Shown one piece after another: positions 18,939 through 28,565 of a DNA stretch of 64,000 bases (position 1 is the first letter of the stretch; each line of letters starts with the position of its first letter). Below the pieces are notes generated by a model. That model searched no databases and was not told the origin of the DNA. It saw only the letters and a program-made list of their open reading frames with translations. The stretch is from Desertimonas sp963732335 (GTDB lineage: Bacteria > Actinomycetota > Acidimicrobiia > Acidimicrobiales > Ilumatobacteraceae): contig CAVSZO010000027.1 of assembly GCA_963732335.1 (NCBI GenBank), positions 124,001-188,000 on the forward strand, given 5' to 3'. The translations under genes and the position numbers were made by a program.

Positions 18939-20413
18939 TCAGCTGGCAGTGGACGTCGGTGCGATCGTGGTGGTTGTGGTCGAGGTGGTGGACGTGGTCG
19001 TCGTGGTCGACGTCGTCGGCGCAGGGGCGTCGATCGCCGCATGATCGATGGCGTCCTGGAAGATCTCCTCCAGGTCGTCGGTTTCCTCCGGGTAGTTGCC
19101 GCTGACGAGGATCGCCCAGGTCATCCCGTCGGGGCGATGGACGACCATCGAGTGGGTGTTCTCGATCGTCCCGGTGTGCCCCCACGACTGGTTGGCGTAC
19201 GCCATCGTCGCCAGCCCGTACCACCGCTCCGTCGGCGAGCTGTAGGCGATCCCGGCGACCGGCTTGCGCATCAGCTGGGCGAGATCGTCCGGCAAGGGGT
19301 GGAATCCCGGGTTGGTGTTGTCGAGCGAGTCGACGATCTTGACCACGTCGGTCGGCGTCGCCACCCATGAGCCGGCCCCGTCGAGGACCTCCATGTAGTT
19401 GCGGTTCGGGAACGACGGATGGACGACCTCGTCCGGGTTCGGGTCGAACGTCCCGGCGAGGCGCATTCCGTTGATCCCCAGTGGCGCGAGCAGGCGCTCC
19501 TGGACGACGGTCTCGTAGGGCTGCCCGGTCACGATCTCGATGAGGATCGACAGCAGGCAGAAGTTCATCTGCGAGTACTCGTACGTCGTCCCGGGATCGA
19601 ACTGGACTCCGGCGTCCAGCCCGCGGGCGGCGGCCTCGCGGCACGACTCGACGCGGCGGGAGAAGAACGTGTCGTAGAACTCGCTGAACCCGGACGTGTG
19701 CGAGAGCAGGTGGCGCACCGTGATGGCCGCCGGCGGCCGTCCGGTCACGTCGACGCCGAGGTGGTCTCCGAGCAGTTCGCCGACCGGGTCGTCGAGGGTC
19801 AGCGTGCCGTCGGCGACGAGCTGCAGGGCGACGGTTCCGGTGATCACCTTGGAGATGCTGGCGATGCGGAAGCGATCGGAAACGTCGACCGGCTCCAGCA
19901 CCACCGGCACGGTCGTCGTGGTCGACGTCGTCGTCGTGGCGATCGTCGACCGCACCGGATGACTCCGTCGGCGGTTCCGGCGGCGGAGGCACGATGTTGG
20001 GCGAGTTGCGGTCGCCGAACGACGAGGCGTGGACCGGGACGCCGTCGATGCTGACCGCCACGCCGAAGGCGAAGTCGCCGGCGCCGAGCAGGCGGTCCTG
20101 CAGGTACTCGTCGAACCGGGCCCACTGCGCGTCCGTCGGGGGGACCAGCCTGCTGCTCGGCGTCGGACGGGCGACCAGCGTCGTCGTCGCCGCCGCCGCG
20201 GCCGTCGCCGGTGGAGTCGCCGAGCCGCTCGCCGGCGTCGACGGCGCCGCACCTGCGGTCGGTGACGGAGGCCTTCGTGTCGGTGGTCGCCGCCGCCAGA
20301 GACGTCGTCGGCGTGGCGGCGAGCGGGCGCGAGGCCGCGCACGCTGCGGCACCCGTGGTGACGAGCAGCGCCGCCACCACGGACGCGTATCGCTGCGTCC
20401 TCGCCGAAATCAT
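18939..20413 (-). CDS. Serine beta-lactamase-fold hydrolase lipoprotein (frameshifted)
   Basis: From ATG 20413: VVAALLVTTGAAACAAS is a lipoprotein signal with the Cys near residue 25, then an Ala/Thr-rich stretch. After breaks near 20330 and 19970 the class C/D-alanyl-D-alanine carboxypeptidase fold follows: FRIASISKVITGTVAL with the SxxK nucleophile, HLLSHTSGFSEF, YEYSQMNFCLLS with YxN, and WGHTGTIENTH as the KTG-like strand. The C-terminus is a Thr/Ser run (about 25 residues). Such proteins are esterases, peptidases or lactamases; the substrate is unknown. Confidence 0.82.
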
Positions 20414-20468
20414 GGGTCAACATCATCGCGGGAGATCGCGCCAATTCCGCTTCGCCCCCCGGCGGGCG

Positions 20469-21345
20469 TCAGGGCGACAGGACGGCACGAGCGACGATGT
20501 CGGTGCCGAAGGCGGTGAGAATGGCCAGGTAGAGCAGGCCGGTCGCCGCCATCACGGCCGAGTACTGCCGCTCCCGCAGGGCCGCCTTCGTCACGACGAC
20601 GAGGGCGATCGTCGTGACGGCGCACGCCGCCCACATCCACCCGAGCATGCCGCCCCACCCGTCGTCGATGCTCCCCGACCACACGCTGAACATCCCGGTG
20701 GGGATCAGCAGGGCGATCACCTCGATCGGCCAGATGACACCCACGGCGTCGACGAGCTCGTGCAACCGGCGTCGCGGCAGGCCCGGCTGGACCAGGTACC
20801 AGTGCCCGAGCAGCATGGCGTCGGTGATCGCCCCGAGGAAGGCCGCGCCGACCAGCGTCCGGAGCACCGAGAGGGCGACCTCGCCGTCGGTGTCGATCGC
20901 CGCGGCGAGCAGTCCGACGGTTCCGAGGACGACGGGAACGAGGTCGAGCCGTGGGTCGAACTCGGCCGCGACTGCTTCGACTCGCGGTCCCTCCGGCCGG
21001 CGCCACCGGCACCGTTCGGTCGATGCCGGTCATCGCCGCGACACGAGCGGTCCGGCGGTCGTGCTCCTCGCGCTGCCCGCGCACACCGGCGGATCGACTG
21101 CCGAAGGAGACGGCCAGCACGACGAGGCAGGCGATTCCCGTGGCGGCCGCGGACGCCTCCCGCACCGGGTTGGGATCGGTGAGGATTCCGGCCGCGACGG
21201 CGCTGAAGGCGATGGCGGCGTAGACGCCGCGGAGCAGCCAGCCGTAGCCCAGCCCGACCTCACGCCGACGAGTCGTGAACCAGCAGAACGCCATTCCCCC
21301 GACTGCCCACTGCAACAGCACGGTGGCGGCCTCGAGGCGGATCAC
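20469..21345 (-). CDS. Multi-pass membrane protein, unknown (frameshifted)
   Basis: GTG 21345 lies 7 nt after TACCCT. Helices include ATVLLQWAVGGMAFCWF, GWLLRGVYAAIAFSAVAAGI, IACLVVLAVSF, and after a break near 21000 VGAAFLGAITDAMLLGHWYLV, MLGWMWAACAVTTIALVVV and AVMAATGLLYLAILTAFGTD. I count about eight spans and no known motif. The pattern GHWYLVQPGLPRRRL is reminiscent of proteins found beside cytochrome genes, but no such neighbours exist here. Confidence 0.6.
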
Positions 21346-21383
21346 GCGGCGGAGGGTACCGTCGCCTCTCGACGTCGACGGCC

Positions 21384-21389
21384 TAGCCT
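21384..21389 (+). promoter_or_regulatory. -10 box for lipoprotein gene
   Basis: TAGCCT ends 9 nt before ATG 21399. Together with TACCCT upstream of GTG 21345 on the other strand it makes a divergent leaderless promoter pair. Confidence 0.5.
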
Positions 21390-21398
21390 GACGCAGCC

Positions 21399-22058
21399 AT
21401 GAACCACCGTCGATCCTCTCGTCCGCGGCTCGGCGGCCCAATCGGCGCGGCGGCGTTCTTCGCACTGATCCTCGTCGGGATGTCCGGGTGCTTCACCGGC
21501 GAGCGTCCAACCCTCGCCCACGAACCGTCAACAGGATTTCCCGCCGTCGACGCCGTCGTCGATCGCGTCAACGCCCTCGGCGACGCCGTGTACACCGCCG
21601 ACTACGACGTCGTCACGACGATCGACAACGCGACGACTCTCGTCCGAGCATCGCAATCGGGAGACAGTCGCCGCTCGCTGACGATCGGCGACGTGCGCTA
21701 CCTCGTCGACGGCTCGTCGACCCGCACATGCACCGTGTCCACCGGCACGTGCGTCGACACCATCGACGCCTCGCGAGTCAGCGACGTGCAGATGACCCCG
21801 GACTTCTTCGGCACCAGCCTGTCAGCGCGACTGCGCCACGACGCCGAGGTCGCCGTCGCCGAACCGACGGCGTCGACCGAGGAGGTCGAGGGCCAGGCGG
21901 CGACGTGCGCAGCGATCCCTGTCGAGGGGGCGACGAACACGTATTGCGTGCTCGACAACGGTGTGCTCGCCCGCCTCGCCGCCGGCGACGTCGTCGTCAC
22001 GATGACCGCCTACGAACCCGGCGCCGACGCCTCCCTGTTCACGCCCGACGGCGGCTGA
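21399..22058 (+). CDS. Lipoprotein, 219 aa, unknown
   Basis: An intact lipoprotein: AAFFALILVGMSGCFTGE holds the lipobox GMSGC near residue 31. The mature part is beta-rich (YTADYDVVTTIDNATTLVRA, SLTIGDVRYLVDG) and has four Cys that could form two disulphides (RTCTVSTGTC, ATCAAIP, NTYCVLD). It loosely recalls LppX/LprG-type lipoproteins, but I cannot assign it. Confidence 0.7.
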   Translation: MNHRRSSRPRLGGPIGAAAFFALILVGMSGCFTGERPTLAHEPSTGFPAVDAVVDRVNALGDAVYTADYDVVTTIDNATTLVRASQSGDSRRSLTIGDVRYLVDGSSTRTCTVSTGTCVDTIDASRVSDVQMTPDFFGTSLSARLRHDAEVAVAEPTASTEEVEGQAATCAAIPVEGATNTYCVLDNGVLARLAAGDVVVTMTAYEPGADASLFTPDGG

Positions 22059-22067
22059 CGTCTTCGA

Positions 22068-22131
22068 TCCGAGTGTTTCCGTGCATCGGAGTGCTACCGG
22101 CACCCCTGGCGGACACGTAGCACTCGGATGA
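22068..22131. terminator. Inverted-repeat terminator between convergent genes
   Basis: catcggagtgctac (22084 on) pairs with gtagcactcggatg with one G-G mismatch, and an additional atccgagtg lies at 22068. It separates the lipoprotein stop from the convergent peptidase stop. A related inverted repeat occurs at 62407-62460. Confidence 0.5.
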
Positions 22132-22138
22132 GGTGCTG

Positions 22139-23239
22139 TCAGACGGAGACGAGGTCGTGGTCGGCGTCGTTCAGCGACTGCGGACCGGCGTCGGTGGCGA
22201 CGACGATGTCCTCCAAGCGCATCCCCCACCGGCCGGCGACGTAGATCCCCGGCTCGACGCTGAACGCGTGGCCGGCGACGAGCGGTTCCGTGTTGCCGGC
22301 GATGATGTAGGGATCCTCGTGCTCCTCGAGGCCGATGCCGTGGCCCGTGCGGTGGATGAAGTAGTCGCCGAACCCGGCGCCGGCGATCATCTCTCGAGCG
22401 GCCCGGTCGACGTCCTCGCACGGTGTGCCGACCGTCGCCGCGGCCACGCCGGCGGCCTGGGCGGCGTGCAGGACGGCGTAGGCGTCGGCGATCTCCGCCG
22501 GCGGTTCCCCCGTGAACACGCAGCGGGTGATGTCGCTGCAGTAGCCGTCCATCGTCCCGCCGAAGTCGCACAGCACGATCTCGCCGGCCTCGATCACCCG
22601 GCCCGACGCGTGATGATGCGGGCTGGCGGCATTCTCCCCGGCGCCGACGATGGCGAAGTTGACCTTGTCGTGGCCCTCGCCGAGCAACCGGCTCGAGAGG
22701 TCGGCGGACACCTGCGCCTCGGTGCGCCCGACGAGGGGGATCTCGCCGCGCTGTAGCTGCGACGGCGACTCGATCGGCTGCCGCGCCGGCGGCGCTGCAG
22801 GGCGGCGATCTCGGCCTCGTCCTTGACCTTGCGCAGCGGACCGACGACGTCGACGGCGCGACGGTACGTCGCACCGGGTAGGTGCGGCAGCAGCTCGACG
22901 AGGAAGCGGGCCCACATCTGATCCCCGACGGCGATCGTCGACGCCGCGCCGCACAGGCCGAGCGACGAGCTCGACGGGATCGACGGACTCCGGCCACGGC
23001 GCCATGGTGAACACGCCAGGCTGTTCGACGACGCGGGGCGCCTCCAGCTGGGGGACGACGAGCGTCGCCTCGCCGTCGCGCGGCACGACCAGCATCGTCA
23101 GCCGCTCCAGCGGCATCGCGTAGTACCCGGTGAGGTAGGGCAGGTCGTGCCCGACCGAAAGCAGGAGGACATCGACGCCTTGCTCGGCCATGCCCTTGCG
23201 GACGCGGTCGAGACGGTCGAGATAGTTGGCGGAGCTCAC
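22139..23239 (-). CDS. M24-family Xaa-Pro peptidase (frameshifted in the middle)
   Basis: GTG 23239 overlaps the lipA stop (GTGA). The N-terminal creatinase-like half (MAEQGVDVLLLSVGHDLPYL) is broken between about 22990 and 22785, where WARFLVELLPHLPGA and VGPLRKVKDEAEIAALQ lie in another frame. The catalytic half is intact and shows all five metal ligands: CDFGG, YCSDITR, HRTGHGIGLEEHE, FSVEPGIYV and RLEDIV. It would remove an N-terminal residue before proline. It is last in the lpd-sucB-lipB-lipA unit, though its function is unrelated. Confidence 0.85.
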   Translation of the reverse strand: MSSANYLDRLDRVRKGMAEQGVDVLLLSVGHDLPYLTGYYAMPLERLTMLVVPRDGEATLVVPQLEAPRVVEQPGVFTMAPWPESVDPVELVARPVRRGVDDRRRGSDVGPLPRRAAAAPTRCDVPSRRRRRRSAAQGQGRGRDRRPAAPPARQPIESPSQLQRGEIPLVGRTEAQVSADLSSRLLGEGHDKVNFAIVGAGENAASPHHHASGRVIEAGEIVLCDFGGTMDGYCSDITRCVFTGEPPAEIADAYAVLHAAQAAGVAAATVGTPCEDVDRAAREMIAGAGFGDYFIHRTGHGIGLEEHEDPYIIAGNTEPLVAGHAFSVEPGIYVAGRWGMRLEDIVVATDAGPQSLNDADHDLVSV

Positions 23240-24129
23240 CGCGCCATTGTGGCCGGGGACGCAGAGAGTTCACCGCCACGCCCTCCGCGGCGGCCTTGGC
23301 GTGGTAGCTCGACCTCGTCAGCGGGCTGGCCTCGACGTGACCGATGCCGAGCGACTCGCCGAGCGCCGCCCAGTCGCCGAACCGCGGCGGCTCGACCCAG
23401 CGGTCGACCGGGATGTGGTGCGACGTCGGGCGGAGGTACTGCCCGATCGTGACGATGTCGACCCCGATCGCCGCCAGGTCGGCGAGCAGTCCCTCGATCT
23501 CGGCGTCCGTCTCGCCGAGCCCGACCATGAACCCCGACTTGGTGACGAGCCCGGCGGCCTTGGCCCTGGCCAACACGGACAGGCTGCGGGCGTACCCGGC
23601 CGACGGGCGCACGGCCCGCTGCAGTCGGGCGACCGTCTCGACGTTGTGGTTCATCACGTCGGGCCGGCAGGCGAACAACGTCGCCAGGGCGGCGTCGCTG
23701 CCGCGAGCGTCGGAGATCAACGTCTCGACCCGCGCCTCGGGTCGCCGTTGACGGATCGCCTCGACGCACGCGGCGACGTGCGCCATCCCGCCGTCGGCGA
23801 GGTCGTCGCGAGCCACCATCGTCAGCACGACGTGGTCGAGGGCCATGCGAGTCGATCGCCTCGGCGACCCGCTCGGGTTCGTCGGCCGCCGGAGCCTCGG
23901 GCTTGCGTGTGTCGACGAGACAGAAGCCGCATGCCCGGGTGCACCGGTCGCCGAGGACCATGAACGTCGCCGTTCCGTCGGCCCAGCACTCCGACAGGTT
24001 GGGACACCCGGCGTCCTCGCACACCGTGACGAGTCCCAGCGAGCGGATCGTTCGCCGCAGGTCGAGAACGGGCGCCGTGTGGTGGACCTTCGGACGCAGC
24101 CAGTCGGGCTTGCGGGTGCCGATCGACAA
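23236..24129 (-). CDS. lipA: Lipoyl synthase (frameshifted), read in one frame with LipB
   Basis: LSIGTRKPDWLRPKV leads to CEDAGCPNLSEC, the auxiliary [4Fe-4S] site, and CTRACGFC, the radical-SAM CxxxCxxC site. After a break near 23835 come VLTMVARDDLADGGMAHVA, FMVGLGETDAEI and RSSYHAKAAAEG, with the conserved C-terminal RSSYHA that binds the sacrificial cluster. After another break the end GELSASPATMAR reaches TGA 23236-23238, overlapping the next GTG. LipA inserts the two sulphurs into octanoyl-E2. A separate start could be TTG 24129, but no stop divides it from lipB. Confidence 0.9.
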   Translation of the reverse strand: MSIGTRKPDWLRPKVHHTAPVLDLRRTIRSLGLVTVCEDAGCPNLSECWADGTATFMVLGDRCTRACGFCLVDTRKPEAPAADEPERVAEAIDSHGPRPRRADDGGSRRPRRRRDGARRRVRRGDPSTATRGAGRDVDLRRSRQRRRPGDVVRLPARRDEPQRRDGRPTAAGRAPVGRVRPQPVRVGQGQGRRARHQVGVHGRARRDGRRDRGTARRPGGDRGRHRHDRAVPPPDVAPHPGRPLGRAAAVRRLGGARRVARHRSRRGQPADEVELPRQGRRGGRGGELSASPATMAR

Positions 24130-24918
24130 CCCGTCGACGACTCCGACTTCGGCGAGTCGCGACGTCAAGCGCACGGGCTCGCCGTGGCGATCGGGGCGCA
24201 CGGCATCGCCCGGGCCGGCGCCGCGAGAGAACAGGGACAGATCCTCGGGGCGGTGGCGCCACGCCACGTCTTGGCGCTCCATCCGCCCGGCTCCCCAGCG
24301 TTCGCCGGCGATGCGAGCCAGCACGTCGACGACCTCGCGCATCTCGACGTCGACACCCTCCTCGCGGAGCGACGTGACCGGCCGGTCGCCGATGCCGCAC
24401 GCCACGATGTGCTCGCGCAGGTAGGCCATGTCGGTGGCGACGTTGAGGGCGAAGCCGTGCATCGTCCGCCCGCCCTTGAGACGCACGCCGATGGCGCAGA
24501 TCTTGCGCGGGTTGGGTCCGGCGGCGTCGACCCACACCCCGGGATATTCGGTGAGACGGCCGGCGCTGACGCCGAACGCGGCGAGGGTGTCGATGACCAC
24601 CTGCTCGACGTTGCGGACGTGGCCGGCGGCATCGAGCTTGTTGGCGACGGTGAGGATCGGATAGCCGACGAGCTGGCCCGGACCGTGATAGGTGATGTCG
24701 CCACCGCGGCTCACCGCGACCAACTCGGCGCCGACGTCGGCGGGCTCGCACCGCAGGTTGTGGGCGAGGTCCGACCGCGGTCCGTAGGTGAACACGTGCG
24801 GGTGCTCGAGGAGCAGCAGGTGCTGTTCGGCGCGGCCGCGGAAGAGCGCCTCCTGCACCGCCAGGGCCTCGCCGTAGGGCACGCTCCCCAACCACCGAAC
24901 CCGCAGCGGAGCCGTCAC
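24130..24918 (-). CDS. lipB: Octanoyl-(acyl carrier protein):protein transferase
   Basis: GTG 24918 overlaps the sucB stop (GTGA), so the two are translationally coupled. LLLEHPHVFTYGPRSD, SRGGDITYHGPGQLVGYPI, the catalytic Lys in RKICAIGVRLKGG, HGFALNV, and the catalytic Cys in VACGIGDRPVTSL are the full LipB signature. It moves octanoate from ACP to the E2 lipoyl domain, here encoded just upstream. The body ends near RIAGERWGA (residue about 215). About 45 residues then run without a stop into LipA, so the product may be a LipB-LipA fusion. Confidence 0.93.
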
Positions 24919-26468
24919 AGTTCGGTCGACCAATCCTTGGTTTCGAGGATCTCCTTGACGCGGACGAGGAAGCCGGCGGCGTAGGCGCCGTCGAACGCCC
25001 GGTGGTCCCAGGCCATCGCCAGGTTGCCGACGGGATGGACGACGATCGCCTCGGTGCCGTCCGGCAACGCGGCGACGACCGGCTTGCGCACGATGGCGTC
25101 GGTCGACAGGATCGCCACCTGCGGCTGGTTGATGATCGGGAACGTCAGCACCGAGCCGGCGGAGCCGTTGTTGGTGATCGTGAACGTGCCGCCAGAGATC
25201 TCGTCGGGCATCAGCTTCTTCGTCCGGGCCCGGCCGGCGAGGTCGACGATCTCCCTGGCGATGGCGGCGAGGCGCTTGCCTTCGGCGCCGCGGATCACCG
25301 GGACGATCAGGCCTTCGTAGTCGAGGTCGACGGCGATGCCGAGGTCGACGTAGCCGTGGACGATGAGATCGTTCTCGCCGACGCTGGCGTTGAGGTGCGG
25401 GAACTCGTCGAGGGCGTCGACGACGGCCCGGCTGATGAAGGGGAGGTACGTCAGGCTGAAGCCCTCCGTCTTCCTTCCACTGCTTCTTGACCTTCGACCG
25501 GGTCAGGTCGACGTTGTGGTAGTCGACCTCGACGACGCTGAAGGCGTGCGGGCTGGTGCTCTTCGAGGTCAGCATCGCCGTGCCCGTGAGCTTGCGGATC
25601 TTGCTCAGCTTGACGACCTCGTCACGATCGGTGGCCGCCGGTGCCGGGGCAGCAGCCGCGGCCGGAGCCGGCGCCGCCGTGGGGGCGGGAGCCGCGGCCG
25701 GCGCGGCAGGAGCGACGGGGGCGGCCGGAGCGGCCGGCGCGGCAGGAGCAGCGGCCGCGGCCGGCGCGGCAGGGCCTGCCGGAGCTGCGGCCGCCTTGCC
25801 GCTGGCGATGGCATCGATGTGGTCGAGGACGTCGTCGCGGGTGATCCGCCCGCCTGGGCCGGTCCCGGTGATCTTCGCCGGGTCGAGGCCGTGCTCGTTG
25901 ACGAGACGGCGAACGACCGGCGACAGCAGACGGCCGGCGGCGCCGGCAGGCGCAGCCTCTTCAGCGGCAGGTGCAGGACCGGCGGAAGGCGCCGGGGCGC
26001 CGCGCGGCGGAGCGTCGGTGCCGGCTCGGGTTCAGCCGCCGCAGGCGCCGGCTCGGGCTCTGGCGCTGCAGCGGGCGGGTTCAGCGGCGGGCGCGGCGGG
26101 TTCCGGAGCTGGCTCGGCAGCTGCGGGGGCCGGCTCCGGTTCTGCTGCCGGTGCTTCGGCAGGTGGCGCCTCAGGGGCCGCGCCGGCGGCGCCTCGGCGG
26201 GCTCGGCGGACGGGGCCGCCGCCGGTGCTTCGCCGCCCTCGTTGACCACCGCGATCACCGTGCCGACGGAGACGGTCTCGCCTTCCGGAACGCGGATCTC
26301 GGCCACCGTGCCGGCAACCGGTGACGGCACCTCCGTGTCGACCTTGTCGGTCGACACCTCGAACAACGGCTCGTCGGCGTTGACGTTGTCGCCGACCGCC
26401 TTGAACCACTGCGTGATCGTGCCCTCGGTGACCGTCTCGCCGAGTTGCGGGAGCGTGACTTCAGCCAT
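24915..26468 (-). CDS. sucB: 2-oxoacid dehydrogenase E2 (dihydrolipoyl acyltransferase), frameshifted in linker
   Basis: The N-terminal lipoyl domain has VSTDKVDTEVPSPVAGTV with the lipoylated Lys. A long Ala/Pro linker with frame breaks (26330-25930) follows, then the E3-binding domain PVVRRLVNEHGLDPAKI and GRITRDDVLDHI, a second Ala/Pro linker and the catalytic domain, broken near 25470. MAWDHRAFDGAYAAGF has the HxxxDG active site. The length suits the succinyl- or branched-chain acyltransferase type with one lipoyl domain. The start codon lies at the edge of a 12-bp direct repeat, and an older GTG with AAAGGA upstream (near 26566) is out of frame. Confidence 0.88.
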
Positions 26469-26476
26469 TCGAATCC

Positions 26477-26543
26477 TGCGTTCCCCGGCCACGCAGGCCG
26501 CTGCTGGCCGCTCCTCGGCTGGCGCCTCACTCGCTCGCACCGG
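26477..26543 (+). repeat. 66-bp dispersed repeat, copy E2, inserted at the sucB start
   Basis: Nearly identical to the repeats at 5091 and 51751. The 12-bp sequence tgacttcagcca occurs on both sides, at 26456-26467 (the first codons of sucB) and at 26554-26565, so the piece between looks inserted with duplication of its target. Relative to sucB it is in the opposite orientation to the other copies. Confidence 0.85.
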
Positions 26544-26580
26544 AGCACGGGTTTGACTTCAGCCACTGTTGGATCCTTTC

Positions 26581-27993
26581 TCAGCCGTTGAAGTTGCGAC
26601 CGGTGAGCGTCATCACCGTCTCGCCGAACAGCTCGGTGAGGCTCGGATGCGGTTGGATGAACTCGGCGACCTCGTCGACCGTGGCGTCCCAGTTGACGGC
26701 GAGGTAGCCGCCGCTCAGCTGCTCGGTGACCCACGGGCCGACCATGTGCACGCCGAGGATTCGGCCGGGGCGCCCATCGCTCCCGACCTCGGCGATGATC
26801 TTGGCGAGGCCGTCCGTCTCCCCGAGGATCTGCGCCCGGGAGTTGGCTCGGAACGGGTGCTTGGCGACGACCACGTCGTAACCCGCAGCCTTGGCCTCCT
26901 CCTCACCCGGCCCGGCCCAGGCGACTTCCGGGTGGCAGTAGATCGCCCACGGCACCCGGTCGTACTGCACCGGCATCGCCGACTCGCCGAGCGCCTGCTT
27001 GACGACGAGGATCGCCTCGGCGTAGCCGACGTGGGCGAGTTGCGGAGTGTCGATGAGGTCGCCGATCGCATACACACCCGGCTCGCCGGTACGGCAGAAC
27101 TCGTCGACCTCGACGAAGCCACGCTGGTCGACGACGACTCCGGTGCCCTCCAACCCGAGCTTGTCGGCATACGGCCGTCTGCCCACCGACACGATCACGG
27201 CGTCGACCTTGAGCTCCTCGCCGTCGCCGAACGTGACGATCGTTCCGCCCTTGTCCCTGGGCCGATGACCGGTGACCGGGACGCCGGTGCGGATGTCGAT
27301 CTTCTTCTTCTTGAACGAGCGCACGACGACGTTGGCGACGTCGCTGTCGAGACCCGGGAGGATCTTCGGCAGGGCCTCGAGGATCGTCACCTCGGCACCG
27401 AGGTCGGCGAACGTCGAAGCGAACTCGCAGCCGATCGCCCCGCCGCCGATCACCGCGACGCGTTCGGGGACATAGTCGATGTCGAGCACTTCGTCGCTCG
27501 TCATGATCGGTCCGCCGCGCTCGAAGTTGGGGATCAGTCGCGGCACGGAACCGGCCGCCAGGATGACCGTCGTTCCCGTGATCTCGGCGGTGCCGCCGTC
27601 GTTGAGCGCCACCGTGACAGTGCGGTTGGCGCCGAGACTCCCGATGCCGTTGAACACCTCGACCTTGCGGTTCTTGCACATCGACGCGACGCCGCCGACG
27701 AGTCCGGCGACGAGCTTCTGCTTGCGCTGTTGGGTGACCGCGAAGTTCACCTTCGGCGCGCTCGCCTCGATCCCGAAGTCGGCGGCGTGGTCGACATGGC
27801 GATACACCGCGGCGGTTTCCAGGAAAGCCTTGGCCGGGATGCACCCGCGGTTGAGACACGTGCCGCCGAGGGCGTCCATCTCCACCAGCGCCGCCTTCAT
27901 TCCGGCGGAAGCCGCATACAGGACGGCGGAATAGCCACCGGGACCGCCACCGATCACCACGAGGTCGAATTGCTCAGCCATGCGTCGAGTCAC
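26581..27993 (-). CDS. lpdA: Dihydrolipoyl dehydrogenase (E3)
   Basis: An intact 470-residue flavoprotein: FDLVVIGGGPGGYSAVLYAA binds FAD, GGTCLNRGCIPAK holds the redox disulphide, VAVIGGGAIGCEFAS binds NAD, and GVYAIGDLID is the second FAD motif. The C-terminal HPHPSLTELFGE carries the catalytic His-Glu pair. It reoxidises dihydrolipoamide on E2. It is the first gene of the operon lpd-sucB-lipB-lipA-pepP. TACCGT ends 10 nt upstream of ATG 27993. Confidence 0.95.
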   Translation of the reverse strand: MTRRMAEQFDLVVIGGGPGGYSAVLYAASAGMKAALVEMDALGGTCLNRGCIPAKAFLETAAVYRHVDHAADFGIEASAPKVNFAVTQQRKQKLVAGLVGGVASMCKNRKVEVFNGIGSLGANRTVTVALNDGGTAEITGTTVILAAGSVPRLIPNFERGGPIMTSDEVLDIDYVPERVAVIGGGAIGCEFASTFADLGAEVTILEALPKILPGLDSDVANVVVRSFKKKKIDIRTGVPVTGHRPRDKGGTIVTFGDGEELKVDAVIVSVGRRPYADKLGLEGTGVVVDQRGFVEVDEFCRTGEPGVYAIGDLIDTPQLAHVGYAEAILVVKQALGESAMPVQYDRVPWAIYCHPEVAWAGPGEEEAKAAGYDVVVAKHPFRANSRAQILGETDGLAKIIAEVGSDGRPGRILGVHMVGPWVTEQLSGGYLAVNWDATVDEVAEFIQPHPSLTELFGETVMTLTGRNFNG

Positions 27994-28023
27994 GGTAGCG
28001 CCGCGAGACGATCGCCGCGTCCG

Positions 28024-28467
28024 TCAGGAACGCTGCGCGTCGGCCAGCTCCCAACGGGCGGAGTCGTCGCCGCGCTCGACGAGCAGCACCCGCACACCCC
28101 CGGCCGCCTCGCCGACGTCGAACGTCAGCTGACACTCGCTGGCGGCGACAGTGACGGCGCCACATTCGTCGTCGCCCTCGCCGGTCGGAGCGAGCGCCTC
28201 GCTCTCGCCGGGAACGACGAGACGGAAGGCCGCGGCGGCGTCTTGGTCGTCGACACCACCGAGGCGCACCGACACCTCCGCCACGCCACTCGACTCGTCG
28301 TACGACTCGACGACCACTTCGAGGTCGCCGACTCGCACTTCGGCTCCCAACGGTGAGAACTCGACGTTCTCATCCTGATCGGCGATGCGAAGCAACTGAA
28401 TGACACCCGCCACGAGGATGAGCAGGCCGCATGCCACGGCGAGGAGCAGAAGGGTGCGGGTGCGCAC
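28024..28467 (-). CDS. Single-pass membrane protein with extracytoplasmic domain
   Basis: GTG 28467 lies 7 nt after TAGCCT. TLLLLAVACGLLILVAGVIQL is an N-terminal anchor. About 115 outside residues follow (VGDLEVVVESYDESSGVAEV, ECGAVTVAASECQLTFDVG) with two Cys and a beta-sandwich look, like DUF4352-type domains. Function unknown. Confidence 0.65.
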   Translation of the reverse strand: MRTRTLLLLAVACGLLILVAGVIQLLRIADQDENVEFSPLGAEVRVGDLEVVVESYDESSGVAEVSVRLGGVDDQDAAAAFRLVVPGESEALAPTGEGDDECGAVTVAASECQLTFDVGEAAGGVRVLLVERGDDSARWELADAQRS

Positions 28468-28530
28468 GGGCCGCAGGCTAAGAGGTGTGTGCCGAACTGG
28501 GCGGCCCGCGCTCGGACCTTCATTGAGACT

Positions 28531-28541
28531 ACAACTATTGT
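28531..28541 (+). promoter_or_regulatory. Possible MarR operator
   Basis: ACAA-cta-TTGT, an AT-rich small palindrome in a GC-rich region, sits 12 nt before the TAGGGT -10 box (28554-28559) of the MarR gene. Autoregulation is plausible but unproven. Confidence 0.3.
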
Positions 28542-28565
28542 GGCCGAGTCGGTTAGGGTTCGGCT

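Noticed and set aside
25640..25800. Ala-rich plus-strand frame over the sucB linker
   Set aside because: It mirrors the Ala/Pro linker of the E2 protein.
26569..28356. A 595-codon plus-strand frame across the lpd gene
   Set aside because: The opposite strand encodes an intact dihydrolipoyl dehydrogenase with all motifs, so this is a composition shadow.
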